Source: Lachnospiraceae bacterium (GTDB taxonomy: Bacteria; Bacillota; Clostridia; Lachnospirales; Lachnospiraceae). From it: a DNA stretch of 64,000 nt. The notes below the pieces were generated by a model that was not told the origin of the DNA, did not search any database, and saw only the letters and a list, made by a program, of their open reading frames with translations. Location: the NCBI GenBank assembly GCA_024696005.1, contig JAILHF010000052.1:248001-312000 (forward strand), in the 5' to 3' direction. Of the stretch, positions 61,580-64,000 are shown in pieces. The position numbers and the translations under genes were made by a program. Positions within the stretch are counted from its first letter, which is position 1, and the number at the start of each line of letters is the position of its first letter.

Positions 61580-62746
61580 TTACTTGGTAGCGTTCTTCTT
61601 GGATGCGATGATGTCAAACACAACCGCCCCGAGAAGGACACCGCCCTTGACGATCTTCTGCCAGTCGGCATCCACGCCCATCAGGTTCATGCCGAGGTTG
61701 ATGACACCGATCAGGGTAGCACCGATGACCATTCCGAAGACCGTACCGGCGCCGCCGTATGCAGACACACCGCCCACCACGCAGGCTGCGATGGCATCCA
61801 TTTCGTAGTTGGTTCCGGCCTGTGCATTGGCTGCCTGGGTACGGGAGATCGTGATGAACGAAGTGATCACCGTCAGCATCGCCATGTTCAGATAGGCCAG
61901 AAACATGATCTTTCTGGTATCCACACCGGACAGTCTCGTGGTCTCGCGGTTATCGCCGATGGTGTAGAAATATCGGCCCAGTGTCGTCTTTGCCGTTATG
62001 AAGCTGTACAAAAGGACGATGGCCACCACCCATACCAGGGCCGTCGGGATGCCGCCCGCATGCGCAAGCTTGACGGCAAAGAGCATGATCACGGCTACGG
62101 AAAGCACGCATTTTACGATCATTCCGATCAGGGAGCCTGCTTCATAGCCCTTCTTCAGCTTGTTGATCCTTCCGATCACATTCACAAGGACCACGATCAC
62201 ACAGGCTGCGATGCCCACTCCCAGGCAGACCAGATTCAGCTGCTTATTGCTGGTCGAAAAGATCTTGCCTGCAAAGATCTTCCGGAAAGATTCCGGAAAC
62301 GGGATCGAGGAAGTGTCGCTGTTTGCCGAAAGCAGCTCCGTGCCGAGTCCGCGGAAAGCCAGATAACCGGCCAGGGTCGCGATCCAGGGCGGGATATCGA
62401 CATATGCCACCAGAAAGCCCAGCACACTGCCGTAAACAAGGCCGATCAGCAGCATGCCACCGATGGACATCGCCGTGCTCCATTTATAGATCTCCAGCAT
62501 GATACCGCCCATGGCGCCGAGGAAACAGACGAAGGAGCCGCAGGACAGATCGATGTTACCGCCGGTGAGCATGCACATCAGCATGCCGGTTGCCAGGATG
62601 AAAACGTAAGCGTTCTGCGTGATCAGTGCGTTAAAGTTCAAGGGCGAGAACATCAGGCCTTTGGTCATTACGGTAAAGAAGACATATACCAGGACGAGCA
62701 CGATCAGCATCGCATATTTTTTTAACAGATCAAGATATTTAGTCAT
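61580..62746 (-). CDS. Sugar ABC transporter permease (GguB/MmsB type), second copy
   Basis: A 388-residue permease of the branched-chain/sugar type II family (XylH, GguB). It has about ten membrane helices, the TGGNIDLSCGS motif after helix 3, and the EMDAIAACVVGGVSAYGG signature near the C-terminus. It is clearly related to the preceding permease over its whole length. It follows that gene by 13 bases, with AAAGGAGAG before ATG 62746, and is the last gene of the operon. The two probably form a heterodimeric channel served by the double ATPase. The sugar is not determinable. Confidence 0.92.
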   Translation of the reverse strand: MTKYLDLLKKYAMLIVLVLVYVFFTVMTKGLMFSPLNFNALITQNAYVFILATGMLMCMLTGGNIDLSCGSFVCFLGAMGGIMLEIYKWSTAMSIGGMLLIGLVYGSVLGFLVAYVDIPPWIATLAGYLAFRGLGTELLSANSDTSSIPFPESFRKIFAGKIFSTSNKQLNLVCLGVGIAACVIVVLVNVIGRINKLKKGYEAGSLIGMIVKCVLSVAVIMLFAVKLAHAGGIPTALVWVVAIVLLYSFITAKTTLGRYFYTIGDNRETTRLSGVDTRKIMFLAYLNMAMLTVITSFITISRTQAANAQAGTNYEMDAIAACVVGGVSAYGGAGTVFGMVIGATLIGVINLGMNLMGVDADWQKIVKGGVLLGAVVFDIIASKKNATK

Positions 62747-62759
62747 GGTTCACTCTCCT

Positions 62760-63923
62760 TTACTTCTTCTTGTTGGACAGCACATCAAAGATGATGGCTA
62801 CCAGCACTACGATGCCCTTAACGACGCTCTGGTAATTGGGCGATATTCCCATGATGCTCATGCCCTGGTTGATGACACCCATCAGCAGAGCACCGATGAT
62901 CACGCCGCTGATCTTTCCTTCACCGCCGTAAGCGGAAGCGCCGCCGATGAAGCAGGCTGCGATGGCATCCATTTCATAGCCCTGTCCGAACGTGGGCTGT
63001 GCGTTGGAAGCTCTCGCGATGGTCAGGATGCCTGCCAGTCCGGCCATCAGTCCCATGTTGATATAGGCGAAGAAATACACCTTGCGGGAATCGATACCGG
63101 AAAGCCTTGTGGCCTTCTCGTTACCGCCCACGGCGTAAAGGTTTCTGCCTGCCGTGGTCTTGGTCGTAACATAGCCGTATACCAGGAGCACCAGGGCGAT
63201 CCAGAGCAGTCCGGTAGGAATGCCCTTATGCTGTGCCAGTTTGTAGAAGATCCAGAGGATGGCCGCACTGATGACAACGAGACGGAACAGCACCGTATAG
63301 AGCGGATCCACGCTGTAGCCTTTTGCATTTGCGCTGATGCGCTTTTTCAGCGTGAGTCCCACATAGATCAGCACTACCACTGCGCCTGCGACCATGCAGG
63401 TGATATTGAAGCTGCCTCCGCCAAAGAAATCGGGGATGTAGCAGTTCGCGCCACCGCCGAACACGTTCAGGAAGGTTTCGTTACGGACACCCACCGCATA
63501 CCCCTGCATGACAACGTTTGCCAGGCCGCGGAAGGCATACATGCCTGCCAGTGTTGCGATGAAAGGCGGAACCTTGACATAGGCGATCCAGAAGCCCTGC
63601 CACACACCTACCAGCACGCCGCCTACCAGCATGACGATCACGGCGACCCACACGTTGATGTTTCTGTCCATCATCACGGCACCGATGCCGCCGACGAAAC
63701 AGATGACCGAGCCAACGGCCAGATCGATGTTACCGCCGGTCAGGATGCAGAGCAGCATGCCGGCTGCCAGCACGAACACGTAGGCGTTCTGTGAGATCAG
63801 GCTGTTGATGTTCATCGGGAAAAGGATCTTTCCCTCCGTCGTAAAGTAGAAGAAGACAAGCACGACGATCAGGGCAAGGACCATCGTATACTTCTTTATT
63901 ATATCCTGAAATTTGAGACTCAT
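62760..63923 (-). CDS. Sugar ABC transporter permease (GguB/MmsB type), first copy
   Basis: A 387-residue permease with the same layout as its downstream paralogue: TGGNIDLAVGS, VPPFIATLAGMYAFRGLAN and EMDAIAACFIGGASAYGG. It starts one base after the stop codon of the ATPase gene at the right edge. The order ATPase, permease, permease matches chvE-gguA-gguB type multiple-monosaccharide transporters, except for the second permease. The start ATG at 63923 is preceded by GGGAGGGGC. Confidence 0.93.
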   Translation of the reverse strand: MSLKFQDIIKKYTMVLALIVVLVFFYFTTEGKILFPMNINSLISQNAYVFVLAAGMLLCILTGGNIDLAVGSVICFVGGIGAVMMDRNINVWVAVIVMLVGGVLVGVWQGFWIAYVKVPPFIATLAGMYAFRGLANVVMQGYAVGVRNETFLNVFGGGANCYIPDFFGGGSFNITCMVAGAVVVLIYVGLTLKKRISANAKGYSVDPLYTVLFRLVVISAAILWIFYKLAQHKGIPTGLLWIALVLLVYGYVTTKTTAGRNLYAVGGNEKATRLSGIDSRKVYFFAYINMGLMAGLAGILTIARASNAQPTFGQGYEMDAIAACFIGGASAYGGEGKISGVIIGALLMGVINQGMSIMGISPNYQSVVKGIVVLVAIIFDVLSNKKK

Positions 63924-63924
63924 A

Positions 63925-64000
63925 TTATCTGCCCCTCCCTGACTGTAAGATGCAGGCCATGATATTCTCCTGCGTTGCTTCTTCCGCCTTCATCTCACCC
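63925..64000 (-). CDS. Sugar ABC transporter ATP-binding protein, C-terminal end only
   Basis: Only the last 25 codons are inside the window. They read GEMKAEEATQENIMACILQS and a few more residues, matching the conserved C-terminus of MglA/GguA-type ATPases (EEATQEKIM). With the two permeases after it, it belongs to a complete sugar importer whose binding protein is presumably further right. Confidence 0.8.
   Translation of the reverse strand, partial: GEMKAEEATQENIMACILQSGRGR

Overview
The window looks like a chromosomal segment of a GC-rich member of the Clostridia, most probably Lachnospiraceae. The evidence is a Firmicutes-type ylxM-ffh-rpsP-khpA-rimM-trmD operon, a mraZ-to-ftsZ division cluster, strong AGGAGG ribosome sites, sigma-A promoters with 17-base spacers, a Gram-positive LexA box at recA, ribonuclease Y, QueH and a YesM/YesN-type sugar two-component system. 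The family assignment is inference from gene content. No insertion sequence, prophage or CRISPR array was seen.

Layout. 1-7461 (minus): sugar ABC transporter (ATPase cut by the left edge, binding protein), response regulator, histidine kinase and a second sugar-binding lipoprotein that probably acts as the kinase's sensor, transcribed after D-lactate dehydrogenase and a 72-residue protein. 7692-11924 (plus): RND exporter with a 340-residue coiled-coil insert. 11909-18429 (minus): ylxM-ffh-rpsP-khpA-rimM-trmD followed, with overlapping codons, by an ABC exporter whose permease is fused to a CPBP protease. 18538-27950 (minus): folP, ftsZ, ftsQ, ftsW, mraY, ftsI, ftsL, rsmH, mraZ; murD and murG are absent from the cluster. 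28125-34325: an SDR enzyme (plus), then on the minus strand a cytosolic GGDEF/EAL/beta-helix protein, an amidase, a YkgJ-type cysteine-cluster protein and a C39-like peptidase.

34353-34577 is a dense nest of direct and inverted repeats directly after rpsI; rplM-rpsI has a consensus promoter and a leader of about 160 bases. 35768-38848 (plus) is an ABC-2 exporter. 38901-39848 (minus) resembles the C-terminal part of a FliD-type protein. 39961-47578 (minus) is an apparent operon of membrane GGDEF/EAL protein, queH, argS, DUF6465 protein, and an [FeFe]-hydrogenase-like sensor fused to GGDEF and EAL domains. 47718-52422 (plus) is a MoxR/DUF58/transglutaminase operon, followed by tRNA-Leu(AAG) and a chemoreceptor. 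54788-57493 (minus) is tldD-tldE, then tRNA-Leu(CAG), rny, and recA-recX under a LexA box. 61580-64000 (minus) is a second sugar ABC transporter with two related permeases.

The most unusual content is the c-di-GMP signalling. Three EAL phosphodiesterase candidates lie within 19 kb. Each has an intact EAL signature and an altered GGDEF motif (GSDEF, GGDQF, DADQF), and each has a different input or accessory module: a cytosolic beta-helix, a hydrogenase-like H-cluster domain, and an extracytoplasmic sensor. With the chemoreceptor and two sugar-transport systems, this suggests an organism that tunes its physiology to carbohydrate and hydrogen or redox status; that link is inference.
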